64,000 nucleotides of DNA from the NCBI GenBank assembly GCA_943912855.1, contig CALTVC010000002.1, positions 1 through 64,000 on the forward strand, in the 5' to 3' direction. The notes beneath the pieces were generated by a model, which was given only the letters and a program-made list of their open reading frames with translations, was not told the origin of the DNA and made no database searches. This document shows, piece after piece, positions 24,885-34,099 of the stretch. This DNA is from an uncultured Flavobacterium sp. Lineage in GTDB: Bacteria > Bacteroidota > Bacteroidia > Flavobacteriales > Flavobacteriaceae. The first letter of the stretch is position 1. Every line of letters starts with the position of its first letter. The position numbers and the translations under genes are program-made.

Positions 24885-27668
24885 TTATTGTATTTTAAGG
24901 TTTACCTGCTGGTAATCCATTGCAGGTAAATCAAATAGTATTGTATTATTTTTTTTATCGAAACGGCCTTTGTAAACCGTTCCTTGGGTATCGGTCAGGG
25001 TGGCGCTTTTTAGTTTTCTTTCTGCTTTTATAGAAAGGACAGCCGGTACACTCGCCTGATAAAACATACCCTCAGCAGATTGTTTTACAGTAAGGCTACC
25101 CGATTGAGTTGCGGTAATAGCATACACCCCATTAGAAATGCGCGTACCATTTCCTAAAAACAGGGTTGTATTTTTTTCGTCTTTAGAAATTACACCATAC
25201 GTACCTGTTACTGACAGGTCATTGTTAGTGAACTGCGTCAATTGTGTATTGGTAAAAATAAAATCCTCACGACCTGATTTTGCTGTAATATGTATACCTG
25301 CCTGTTCGTCTGTACCAAAATAATCTACCGATGCAATGTCGCTTTTTCCATTTTCGGCAGGCTCGTATATCGCCACGAACGGACGTTTCCAGGCTTCACC
25401 ATTTTGTTTTACTACCAAAGTAGGAATGGGTAAATTGTTTAGGTCTTCCGGTAATGGTCCGTGCCTGAAAGCGGTAGACTTGGGCGAAAGCACTGAAAAC
25501 ACTTCACGATCCGGTTGTCCCTGAAACCATAGGTTCATGTTTACCGTACGCTCTTTCAGTTCCAGTGAAAAAGTGCCTTTAAAATCAGCAACTGTAAAAA
25601 CCGACTTTTTATTCCACATATAATCATAAGCCGACTGGTCGCCATTACCAAAAGCAAGCGCATCGGTATCAGCAAGTTTTAGCGGCGTATTGTTTTTGCC
25701 AAACAACTCCAGCTTTTGTCCTAAATTGTGGAAAAAGTATTCGTGCTTAGTATTGTTTCCCTCATTTTGTACCGAACGGAACACATCTACATAATATCCT
25801 CCACCTTCAGTTTGTATTATACCCATCACCCTGCGCTGTGCGGAGTTGGTTTCGGGTTCTAAAAACATAAGATCAGAGAACGTATATCCTGGTACTGTAC
25901 CACTGTTTTTTCCACTTTCAGGATATGCTGCTACAACCTTAAATGCATGGTTGCTTTTCATTTCCGGGTATTTGGATTTACCGTTTACCGAAACCGTATT
26001 GTGTGCCGGGAACTGCGTGTAATACTCGGCATACTCCGTAGAAAAATAACTCGAACCATGCCCCATTTCAGGTGCCAGTGGAAAGCCTTTTCCATAAAGT
26101 TCCATAGCTATACCATTGCTATGCATGTGGTTACCAAAAGATCCTATCTGGCTTATCATCAATCCGTTTTTAGCATCGCCCTGACGTTGTACCAGCCAGC
26201 TTACACGTGGCGAATAAAACAAGGGCGAAGTAAAATCTGTAACCATACCGGGCTTAACAGAATCTTGTAGCGTTAGTCCTTCATACTCAAATAAGTCCTG
26301 TAACGAAGTTCCTTTTACCTCCCTCGACTGTACATCTACATCGTAAAGTGTTTTAAGCATTTTGGTAAAATAAACCTCATCTTGTTTCTTACCGTATTTT
26401 TGGGCGTTGTGTATCAGGTATTTTACAGGCTCAGGCCGAAGTTTACTATAATGTCCGTCGCCAAATGCCACCATATATTTGTTAGGATACAGGTACTGTG
26501 CTGTAGATTTAGCAGCCTTAGTAAGCACCGGAATATCTTTTAATAAATCAATATCGAAGTTACGGTCGTAAAACGCGGCGAACTCCATAAAGTCATTCAG
26601 TACGTTTAATGAATAACCCGGACTTTCATTCCAAATGGCATTTTCCGGGTCGTAGCCATAATCTATGAGCTTACGCATGCTCCACTGCCTAACCGAATTT
26701 TGGTTCATTATCTGGTCAAGGTAGTATTGCGCTCCTTTACTATTAGTATACGTTTTGTCATTTTCCAGAACCAGCGCTATTTTAGAAATATGGGCCGCCT
26801 CAAGCAGGTTCCAGTTATTAAAGCTTACACCATTTTTTATAATGAGGTCTGCCCACTTTTGCAAAGTAGCCGTATATAAGCCCAAACTATCGGTATGGTA
26901 TTTATTTATGTAACCGTACAGAAAATCATAACATTGCGCTACGTCGTTAATAATATGTTCCTGTATAACTTCAAAAGAAGTATAACCCACTATGGTTATA
27001 TTATGTCCACGGTTAATGTCCTGTGGTACTTCACGGTAGTAAAGTCCTTTAAGATACGTGTCTAAAACTCCGTACGCCATATCGGCATATTTTCTCTCGC
27101 CGGTATACCAGTATAAAAATGCGGCATCTCTTGCCAGTCCCATTATTTTACGGTTGATACCTTCTACGATACCGCTGGTTTTAGATATAGCTACCCATTC
27201 CCATTGTCCTTTATGCTGCCTGCTTTCAAGATACAATCCGCGAGAATCATCCATAAACGGTTTTATGTCCTCCAACTTCGGTGTAAGATAATCGGTTTTT
27301 CCACCACGAGAACCCGGGAACTTTATGGTAGGTTCAGGAGCATGACCCTCTGCGTGGTCATAGGTACCTCCGTTAATGAACACATCGGTCGATTTTTCAG
27401 ACCAATACATTTGCAGGCGTGATTTCAGCCAGGTATTGTCTTTATTGTAATAAGAAACATAAGGATCTATCCTCTCCTTGGTTTTGCTGATAATTTCTTT
27501 AGCCCACGCGTTGTTGCTTTCCATGTCCTGTAATTTAGATACAGACATATCCTTCCCGAAAATCCTCGGATGCTGTGTACCAATATTCTCCGGTATCGTA
27601 AACGGCTGTGCATAGCTGTAAAAACCGAACAGTAAAAGAGGTATATGTATTATTGTCTTTAACTTCAT
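24885..27668 (-). CDS. Heparinase II/III-type polysaccharide lyase
   Basis: A 927-aa secreted protein with a short signal peptide (IIHIPLLLFGFYSYAQP). Residues about 100-430 form an alpha/alpha-toroid-like region with GVSFNNWNLLEAAHISKIA near 281, the Asn-Trp stretch seen in this lyase superfamily. The heparinase II/III domain follows: GSFGNHMHSNGIAMELYG, GHGSSYFSTEYAEYY and FPAHNTVSVNGKS, which supply the usual His and Tyr candidates. A beta-sandwich forms the C-terminus. It would cut uronic acid polysaccharides by beta-elimination. The PL family number and substrate are not clear. It is co-oriented with, and 2 bases from, the DUF4861 gene. Confidence 0.8.
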   Translation of the reverse strand: MKLKTIIHIPLLLFGFYSYAQPFTIPENIGTQHPRIFGKDMSVSKLQDMESNNAWAKEIISKTKERIDPYVSYYNKDNTWLKSRLQMYWSEKSTDVFINGGTYDHAEGHAPEPTIKFPGSRGGKTDYLTPKLEDIKPFMDDSRGLYLESRQHKGQWEWVAISKTSGIVEGINRKIMGLARDAAFLYWYTGERKYADMAYGVLDTYLKGLYYREVPQDINRGHNITIVGYTSFEVIQEHIINDVAQCYDFLYGYINKYHTDSLGLYTATLQKWADLIIKNGVSFNNWNLLEAAHISKIALVLENDKTYTNSKGAQYYLDQIMNQNSVRQWSMRKLIDYGYDPENAIWNESPGYSLNVLNDFMEFAAFYDRNFDIDLLKDIPVLTKAAKSTAQYLYPNKYMVAFGDGHYSKLRPEPVKYLIHNAQKYGKKQDEVYFTKMLKTLYDVDVQSREVKGTSLQDLFEYEGLTLQDSVKPGMVTDFTSPLFYSPRVSWLVQRQGDAKNGLMISQIGSFGNHMHSNGIAMELYGKGFPLAPEMGHGSSYFSTEYAEYYTQFPAHNTVSVNGKSKYPEMKSNHAFKVVAAYPESGKNSGTVPGYTFSDLMFLEPETNSAQRRVMGIIQTEGGGYYVDVFRSVQNEGNNTKHEYFFHNLGQKLELFGKNNTPLKLADTDALAFGNGDQSAYDYMWNKKSVFTVADFKGTFSLELKERTVNMNLWFQGQPDREVFSVLSPKSTAFRHGPLPEDLNNLPIPTLVVKQNGEAWKRPFVAIYEPAENGKSDIASVDYFGTDEQAGIHITAKSGREDFIFTNTQLTQFTNNDLSVTGTYGVISKDEKNTTLFLGNGTRISNGVYAITATQSGSLTVKQSAEGMFYQASVPAVLSIKAERKLKSATLTDTQGTVYKGRFDKKNNTILFDLPAMDYQQVNLKIQ

Positions 27669-27859
27669 AATTGTACTTTTCTGATTAAGGCAGCTACCTT
27701 AGGGCAAACACAGGTAGCCGCCGTGTAATCAAACAAACCAAACTTTATTATTGTGTAAAAAATCCAAATCCGGTGGTTTTGCTACTTACGGCAGTTGCAC
27801 TAAACCCATTTAACTGCAACTGCCTTAGTGTAAGTAACAAGCCAAACTCTCAAAATAAA
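27669..27859 (-). promoter_or_regulatory. Two intercistronic stem-loops between GH97 and lyase genes
   Basis: This 191-base gap inside the operon has two long hairpins. One is at 27689-27722 (GGCAGCTACC / GGTAGCCGCC, one mismatch). The other is at 27790-27824 (perfect GGCAGTTGCA / TGCAACTGCC with a 15-nt loop). Neither is followed by a leftward T-run. They may act as RNA processing or stability elements that set expression levels of the flanking genes. Confidence 0.5.
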
Positions 27860-29734
27860 CTACTCACTATGAATCCAAAACGCAGCACCACCGGAAGGTT
27901 TAAGTTTTAATTTAATTTTCTTTCCGGTAGTAACTTTCGTTTTGCTTACTCTTACTTTAGTCTTTGTTGTAATGCTGTCGTCATCTTCATAAGCCGAAAG
28001 CGTATATTTTTTCTTCTTGTCTAAAAAATCCAGGTTTACCTCTACCTCTCTGGCATCGTTGTTTGTAAGCACACCCACAAACCAGTCGTTACCTTTTTTA
28101 CGGGCAGTAACTATGTACTCTCCCGCCTTGCCTTGGAGTACTTTGGTATCATCCCAGGTTGTAGGTAGCTGGTCGAAGAATTCTATCTCAGGCTCATTTT
28201 CATAATCAGAGGCTTTGTCGTACCAAAACAACGTTTGTACCGGACTGTACATAACCACGCCCAGTGCCAACTGATGTGCATGGGTGGTTTTTATACGCTT
28301 GGTATAATAGCACACGGTATAATCGCCCGCTCCGGCAAGTCCTCGGGTAAACGGCAGGGTAACATTATGTGTGGCATCGGGCATTTCTTCATTTCCACGA
28401 ATACCTTCTACGGTAAGCATATTTGGCCAAGTACGTTCTTCTCCCGTAAGCCTGAACTCATCGTGTATGTTTACCATAAGTTGATTGTCTGCAGCGCGTT
28501 GAACCGACTCGTGCAGCCAGGTTGTCCAGCGGTGCGAACCTACTTCTACAAAACCATATTTAACCCCGGCTATACCCCACTTTTTATAAATAGGGAATAT
28601 TTCCAAATCCTGTTTTAGCAATGCCTGCTGATTAACGTAAAGCCAAATTCCCACTCCTTTTTCTTTACCGTAGCGTATCACTTCGGGTAAATCCAGGTCT
28701 ATGGCTACTTTACCGGCATCACTGTCAAAAGTAAAGGCAGGTCCGTACCATTTCCAGTCGAACAATACATATTGTATATTATGCTTAGCAGCGAAATCTA
28801 TCCACTCTTTAGCGCCTTTCTCGGTCAGAGTTAGGTCGCGCACTATTTTCCCCGGCTTTATGTACGACGTATCGGTAAGCTTAGACGGATCATTAAGATT
28901 CTGGAAAATGAAATTGTTCTCTATCAGGTTACCAGGCTGTGCACCTATCATAACCACACGCCATGGCGTACCGAAATACGGTACTTTATCTACACTTTCG
29001 TACAACAGTGTTTTTAATGTATTGGGTTTATCAGACAGCTTGAAACGTGTCTTTACAAAATCCACACGTTGTGCTTCGGCAAGAGCTACATAAAGACCAT
29101 TGGGCAGTTCTAAAGTAAGCGGGCCTTCGCTTTCTGAAGCCCAGTTTTTTAAAGGCAACTTACTAAACGCGCCCTGCGCCCAAGGTTCAAACCACGCCTG
29201 TGTGCCTTCCGGCAAAGAAAACTCGGTATTATCTACTACAATCCTGTAATAAATACCTGTAGGGTTGTCCGGGAAATAATAACGAAAAGCAACACCCTCA
29301 TTATAAGCCCTTATCTCAATATTCATCTTGTAGTTTGAGCTCGCAAGCTGGTCAAACTGCAGGGTGATACCGTTATATTGGTCTTTAATCAGGCTTCGTT
29401 CTCCGTATAGTGGTTTCCATGTAGTATCCTTTTGGGTGCGTAGTACATTCTTTAGTTCAAGATCTTTCATCCAGTCGGTTCCCGGGTGCTTTTTTATGCC
29501 AAGCGCCCATTCAGACCAATGGTTGTCTAACTGTATATTAAGCTCTGATGGTGCTATTACATCTTTACCATTATATTTTATGGTATAAAAAATCCCGCCA
29601 TCCTGTTTGCGGTATACGTTATAGGTAGTGTTTTTATCTGGTGATAAAAGCTGCTCATTAAACTCCTGCGCATGCCCGTAAAAGCTGAATGCATACAGGA
29701 ACAAAAACAGTTTAAGTCGGGTTTTAAAAGCCAT
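27860..29734 (-). CDS. GH97 family glycosidase, subgroup lacking the usual Asp
   Basis: A 624-aa exported protein with a signal peptide (LFLFLYAFSFYGHAQ). The N-terminal super-sandwich, (beta/alpha)8 barrel and C-terminal all-beta domain have normal GH97 length and order (FRYYFPDNPTGIYYRIV, YVLFDWKWYGPAFTFDSD, VNIHDEFRLTGEERT, NEEMPDATHNVTLPFTRG). Retaining GH97 alpha-galactosidases usually have a GVKxDF nucleophile; here the equivalent strand near residue 388 reads GVKYGFVEVGSHRW, with Gly where Asp is expected. HDE and TVEGIRGNEE supply acidic residues that could serve an inverting mechanism. Substrate is therefore open. It lies between two PUL lyase genes, separated from each by structured gaps. 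Confidence 0.88.
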   Translation of the reverse strand: MAFKTRLKLFLFLYAFSFYGHAQEFNEQLLSPDKNTTYNVYRKQDGGIFYTIKYNGKDVIAPSELNIQLDNHWSEWALGIKKHPGTDWMKDLELKNVLRTQKDTTWKPLYGERSLIKDQYNGITLQFDQLASSNYKMNIEIRAYNEGVAFRYYFPDNPTGIYYRIVVDNTEFSLPEGTQAWFEPWAQGAFSKLPLKNWASESEGPLTLELPNGLYVALAEAQRVDFVKTRFKLSDKPNTLKTLLYESVDKVPYFGTPWRVVMIGAQPGNLIENNFIFQNLNDPSKLTDTSYIKPGKIVRDLTLTEKGAKEWIDFAAKHNIQYVLFDWKWYGPAFTFDSDAGKVAIDLDLPEVIRYGKEKGVGIWLYVNQQALLKQDLEIFPIYKKWGIAGVKYGFVEVGSHRWTTWLHESVQRAADNQLMVNIHDEFRLTGEERTWPNMLTVEGIRGNEEMPDATHNVTLPFTRGLAGAGDYTVCYYTKRIKTTHAHQLALGVVMYSPVQTLFWYDKASDYENEPEIEFFDQLPTTWDDTKVLQGKAGEYIVTARKKGNDWFVGVLTNNDAREVEVNLDFLDKKKKYTLSAYEDDDSITTKTKVRVSKTKVTTGKKIKLKLKPSGGAAFWIHSE

Positions 29735-29889
29735 TATTATTTTCAGGTAATTTGGTTACGAAAAGGTTTTCAATAATAGATAAAATTGTTGCAGCCCTGT
29801 ATAAACCATGAGCCATTATGTATAAATTATAGGTCATAAATGCCTGTACATGGCTGCAACTAAAAGAATAAGCCTTAACAAGGCGCTAG
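29735..29889 (-). promoter_or_regulatory. Structured intercistronic gap in the PUL operon
   Basis: The arms GTTGCAGCC (29788-29796) and GGCTGCAAC (29852-29860) pair perfectly across a 55-nt loop. A small GCCTT-AAC-AAGGC hairpin lies next to the stop codon of the preceding gene. No T-run follows. This is a probable RNA-level control or processing element. Confidence 0.4.
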
Positions 29890-31161
29890 TTACCTTGCAT
29901 ACATAAGCGTACCAAAGCCAAGGTCATCATATCCTCCGCTGTTAGGGTCATAATCACCACCACCGCCTTCGGCATTGTGCATATCTGCCGCCATTTTTAC
30001 GTAACGGGCTGTAAGACCTTTCTGAGTAAGATAATGTGCCCTTATGCGCTCCCATATAGGACGCCTGTTTCCTCTTGACGCGTCATTTGCAGGCACAGTA
30101 TGCGTTATGTTATCGCAATTTGTGTAGCTTGTAAAGGGCACATCAAGATTAGCATAATTAAACTTCGACAAATATTCAGCTCCTTTCAGTATCATGTTGT
30201 CGTTATAGCTCCACAGGTCTTCGCCCTGATTACCTGCTGTCTGGGCAATGGTACCAATGAGCCCCATACACAGTAGCGCGTGCCCCTGATCACGACCACT
30301 TTCCTGAATTTGCCCAAGGGCAATGTCATCGTTAGCCGATTTTGCGTGGATGTTATTTATCGCCTTTAGCAATTGCCCATTACCATTGCCACTCATAAGA
30401 TAATTAATGGCAAATGTGTACATGGGAACATCATCCGTTAATATGGCTATAGACATAATACTGGCTATGTTGCACAAATCCCAGTTTGCCCAATAATGAG
30501 AAACACAGGTATTCCAGTGTGTTGTAATAAACTGATATGAAACAGGATACCATACGTTTTTCATCCATAACTTAAAGTTATTAAAATCCGCCGTAGCCCA
30601 TCCGCTGTAATCCCTCATAATTTCGGCAGCGTTAGCAAACTGGTAACCATAAAGCCCTGCACCCAGTGCTTTGTTAGAATCGCCTATAATGCTTGTACAG
30701 GTAGATGCCCATGCATTCAGTATCTGTATGGCTTTATTGGCATGCGCCACATCTCCAGTTACTTTCCAGCGAATGGCATTTTGGTATACCGCCGCCGCAT
30801 CGTTAAACGCTGTAGAATAGTTATCAGGCTGTGGTACTTCTCTTGAATTACCGCCCCTTATCAGGGTAGCCACAGGTCCTTGCAGTGTATAACTAGCCGA
30901 AGAATGGCTGTTGTTTACCAGCATATTCCATCCGGCAAGCCATGGATTTTGCCCGGCATTTACTTTTTGTTTTATACGGTCGAAATCTGCCTGGGTATGC
31001 AATAAGCCCGGGTGAGAAAACACCTTGTTTGCAGGAACCGTTACGGGCGTTACTACCACAGCGGTTTCTTCCTTTTCCTGGGGTGTACCATAATCAAAGG
31101 TACAGCCCGCAATAATTACTGAAATAGATGCGATTATGGTATACAATGTATTCTTTTTCAT
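29890..31161 (-). CDS. Alginate-lyase-like (PL38-type) lipoprotein
   Basis: The start was set at ATG 31161, 5 bases after the previous stop, because it gives a lipoprotein signal (LYTIIASISVIIAGC) absent from the longer reading at 31218. The mature protein is an alpha-helical toroid of about 400 residues: VFSHPGLLHTQADFDRIK, HYWANWDLCNIASIMSIA and QIQESGRDQGHALLCMGL. These match the alginate lyase superfamily (PF05426-like), and PL38 is the family I would test first. It would cleave a uronate backbone, perhaps glucuronan or alginate-like stretches. This is the second lyase-like protein in the cluster. Family level is moderately sure, substrate unsure. Confidence 0.72.
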   Translation of the reverse strand: MKKNTLYTIIASISVIIAGCTFDYGTPQEKEETAVVVTPVTVPANKVFSHPGLLHTQADFDRIKQKVNAGQNPWLAGWNMLVNNSHSSASYTLQGPVATLIRGGNSREVPQPDNYSTAFNDAAAVYQNAIRWKVTGDVAHANKAIQILNAWASTCTSIIGDSNKALGAGLYGYQFANAAEIMRDYSGWATADFNNFKLWMKNVWYPVSYQFITTHWNTCVSHYWANWDLCNIASIMSIAILTDDVPMYTFAINYLMSGNGNGQLLKAINNIHAKSANDDIALGQIQESGRDQGHALLCMGLIGTIAQTAGNQGEDLWSYNDNMILKGAEYLSKFNYANLDVPFTSYTNCDNITHTVPANDASRGNRRPIWERIRAHYLTQKGLTARYVKMAADMHNAEGGGGDYDPNSGGYDDLGFGTLMYAR

Positions 31162-31166
31162 AATGG

Positions 31167-32288
31167 TTAGTTTATATATTCCTGTAGTTCCTGTACTGTC
31201 CTGAATGTACCTATCCATTCTACCTCATAACCTGTTTCTGCAGATGTAATATCGGCTATTTTAAACTGGAAGGTGGTTTTAGATACCGTAGGGTCAGTTA
31301 TCCTGCTGCTCATGTCATAATAATATACGTTTTGCGAAGCGTAGGTATTATTCTGGCTGTTGGCAGGAAATGCTCCTCCGTTCATGTCCAGGGTTAGGTT
31401 TCCTGTAGATGGTTTGGTAAATTTAATGGCGAGTATAGGAAACGCATTGGTATACACCCACGGGTCTTTAGCCTGTCCAAGCAACGCTCCGTTAATAACA
31501 TACTGTAAATCTGCACGGCGCTTGCTGGTACCACTGAATTGTGCAGTATCAAAAGTTACTTTCATCTTGCCATCGGCTATGGTATAAGCGGAGTTCTGAA
31601 CCGAAATCCACTGAATGTCTGACGGGTCGTCAAACTCAAACAGGTATTTACCCGGAGGATATGCATCAAGATAAAGGAATTGTGGTCCTGCAAGGCTCTG
31701 CAACCCTATGTTCGCTGTAATGTTACCGGTAACTCCGCCAGCCGGAACTATAACTTCAATCTCTGTATCTGTAACGCTTACCACTTCAGCAGCAACACCT
31801 TCCTGGAAAAGAATGCCTATCCTTGAAACATCTGTTCCAAAGTTAGTACCGTGTATTACTACGTGATCGCCCGGCATGGCCTCAGCAGGAGTAATAGCCG
31901 TTATGGTAGCTCCCGGCAGGTAGGTAAAATTGTCTGGTGTAACTACCGTATGTGTCCATACCTTTACAGTAATAGGCCCTGTACTACCACCCGAAGGCGA
32001 CTTTACTACAATCTGCGTATCGCTGTAACTTAGTATTTCGGGCGCGTTTATTCCGTTAAACGAAATTTGAGCAGCAGCAGGATATTCCCCAAAATTAGTA
32101 CCTGTTATGGTAATCGCTGCTCCCGGAGGACCTTCCATCGGGCTGAAACCTGTAACGGTAATTTCAGGATAGGTAACAAGCGCTTTTCCTTCGTATTCTT
32201 TTTCCATGTCGCTGCAGGCTGTTTGCACTATAAAGGCAAACAGCAGCAGACAGCAGGCTATGATTTTATTTACGGTTTTATTTTTCAT
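31167..32288 (-). CDS. IPT/TIG-domain surface lipoprotein (SusE-position glycan-binding protein)
   Basis: A 373-aa lipoprotein (LLLFAFIVQTACS, lipid on the Cys near residue 25). Two consecutive IPT/TIG immunoglobulin-like folds are visible: ITVTGFSPMEGPPGAAITI and ATITAITPAEAMPGDHVVI, each followed by a TNFG turn. The last 170 residues (YLFEFDDPSDIQWISVQNS and onward) resemble the C-terminal glycan-binding domain of SusE/F-like surface proteins. It lies 25 bases after susD, the usual position of a surface glycan-binding protein. It probably captures the polysaccharide for the SusCD complex. Confidence 0.82.
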   Translation of the reverse strand: MKNKTVNKIIACCLLLFAFIVQTACSDMEKEYEGKALVTYPEITVTGFSPMEGPPGAAITITGTNFGEYPAAAQISFNGINAPEILSYSDTQIVVKSPSGGSTGPITVKVWTHTVVTPDNFTYLPGATITAITPAEAMPGDHVVIHGTNFGTDVSRIGILFQEGVAAEVVSVTDTEIEVIVPAGGVTGNITANIGLQSLAGPQFLYLDAYPPGKYLFEFDDPSDIQWISVQNSAYTIADGKMKVTFDTAQFSGTSKRRADLQYVINGALLGQAKDPWVYTNAFPILAIKFTKPSTGNLTLDMNGGAFPANSQNNTYASQNVYYYDMSSRITDPTVSKTTFQFKIADITSAETGYEVEWIGTFRTVQELQEYIN

Positions 32289-32313
32289 GTTCCTTACTTA
32301 TTAATGATGAATA

Positions 32314-34089
32314 TTAATATCCGGGATTTTGTTTCAGGTTAGTATTCAGCTGTAGTTGAGACATTGGTATAGGAAACAGATAATGCTGACGGGCAAAATT
32401 CCTGTTAGATGCAGGGTCCAGCAACAGTGTTTCCAGCTGTCCCCTACCCGTTTGTGTTACGGCTTCACCGTAAGGGTAATTGGCAGGGGTGTAAAGTGTT
32501 GCGTTGTTATCATATACACTACCCTGTATTACTGAACCAAAAACATCCTGATTAAGTTCGGTTTCGGCTATGCCCCAACGCTTCAGGTCGTCAAAACGGC
32601 TGTTTTCACCAAAAAGTTCAATGGCACGTTCACGCCTTATTTCATTCAGCATATTCATACCGTTAGCCGTAACAAACGTATTAGTAAGTGCGGGTAGTCC
32701 GCCCCTAGCACGGGTTTTGTTTATAGACTCGGCAAGCTGGGCATCGGTAATGCTACCGTTTAGTTCATATAGTGCTTCGGCATACATAAGGTATACTTCG
32801 GCTAACCTTATCTGCGGATAATCAGCAGATTCAGTATTCGCTGCCCTGTATGTACCATAGTTATACGACCTGAATTTTCGGTTTGCATATCCCGAACCAC
32901 TATCGGCACCGGCGCCAAGAAGCTTAACAGCTCCGTTTATATAAGCCTGGTCTGTAGCAGGGTTAGCAAAATAAGACAACAGCCTGTAGTCTCTGTTCTG
33001 GTATTCATCGGGTGTATTGGCATACCCCTGGAACAATGCTGATTGAGATATTGGCAGTCCGTCTGTAGCCAGGAACATATCCATAAACTTACGGCTTGGT
33101 GCCATCCTTGTACTTACGGTATGGCTTAGGTTGGTTCCGCCCTGATAAAGGTTATAATCGTACTTGCTAGCAAGGATAAACTCCTTATTGCTTGTTTTAT
33201 CCAGCCCGGCAGGGTTAGAGTTACTGTCTTCCAGGTTAAACAGGTAAAACATACTCTTGTTGTTCAGCGTGCTATTATAGTTCCAAAGTTCATATCCGCC
33301 GTTGTCCATTACATCTCTTGCAAGGGTTATGGCTTCCTGAAGATATGTTTCTACATTACTGCCCGCACCGGCACTGCCTGCACCTACCCCGGCTCCATCG
33401 CCATCGGTAGAGTTGCCTACATAACGCTCCCAGGTAGCTTCATATAGTAATACGCGTGCTTTAAAAGCTTCGGCTGCCCAACGGCTTATATGTCCTTTGT
33501 CTGAAGAACCAATGCTTTGCTCTACAGGCAAATCAGGGATGGCCTCGCTAAGGTCTTTAAGTAGTTGTACCATTACCTGGTAACGGCTGTTTCTTGCAGC
33601 ATAAAGTTCAGGTGAGTTAAAATCTACTACTGTAGTTACAATGGGCACACCACCGTAGCGTTTCAGCAAAAAGAAATGGTGCCAAGCCCTGAAGAATTTA
33701 GCCTCAGCCACATACTTAGAAATCTCAGCAGGGTTGCCGCTGTACGTGCCTGCTTTGGCTATCAGTATGTTGTTTGCCCTTATGTATTTATAGGCATTTG
33801 TGTAGTATACATCGGTATTTGGTACGGTTATTACACCTCTTCCGTACGGTTGTACAAGCGAATTAAGGTCTGAACCAAAATCCATAAAATCAAAGATGTT
33901 ACTACTGTTTATAGGGCGCCAACTTATCATTTTATTATAAAAATCGTTTGCCGCTGCCTGAAAATGAGCCGGGGTTTTAAAATAAGCCGCCTCGGTAATA
34001 GAATCCTGCGGGTCAAGGTCTAGGAAATCATCCTGGCACGAAACCAGCATTAACGCCGACATTACTATTGTTAGTGATATTTTTTTCAT
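32314..34089 (-). CDS. SusD-like nutrient-binding outer membrane lipoprotein
   Basis: ATG 34089 was chosen because it lies 10 bases past the susC stop and gives a lipoprotein signal (TIVMSALMLVSC); the longer reading at 34113 overlaps susC. The mature start QDDFLDLDPQDSITEAAYF is typical of RagB/SusD proteins, as are the TPR-like helices with AEAKFFRAWHHFFLLKRYGG, QIRLAEVYLMYAEALYEL and RRERAIELFGENSRFDDLKR. The C-terminus HYLFPIPMSQLQLNTNL is also typical. It forms the lid on the SusC transporter at the cell surface and binds oligosaccharides of the PUL substrate. Confidence 0.96.
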   Translation of the reverse strand: MKKISLTIVMSALMLVSCQDDFLDLDPQDSITEAAYFKTPAHFQAAANDFYNKMISWRPINSSNIFDFMDFGSDLNSLVQPYGRGVITVPNTDVYYTNAYKYIRANNILIAKAGTYSGNPAEISKYVAEAKFFRAWHHFFLLKRYGGVPIVTTVVDFNSPELYAARNSRYQVMVQLLKDLSEAIPDLPVEQSIGSSDKGHISRWAAEAFKARVLLYEATWERYVGNSTDGDGAGVGAGSAGAGSNVETYLQEAITLARDVMDNGGYELWNYNSTLNNKSMFYLFNLEDSNSNPAGLDKTSNKEFILASKYDYNLYQGGTNLSHTVSTRMAPSRKFMDMFLATDGLPISQSALFQGYANTPDEYQNRDYRLLSYFANPATDQAYINGAVKLLGAGADSGSGYANRKFRSYNYGTYRAANTESADYPQIRLAEVYLMYAEALYELNGSITDAQLAESINKTRARGGLPALTNTFVTANGMNMLNEIRRERAIELFGENSRFDDLKRWGIAETELNQDVFGSVIQGSVYDNNATLYTPANYPYGEAVTQTGRGQLETLLLDPASNRNFARQHYLFPIPMSQLQLNTNLKQNPGY

Positions 34090-34099
34090 GGTAATTTTT

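Noticed and set aside
31162..31218. Upstream in-frame ATG (31218) for the alginate-lyase-like gene
   Set aside because: It overlaps the preceding gene by 52 bases and would bury the lipoprotein signal behind 19 polar residues; ATG 31161 is better.
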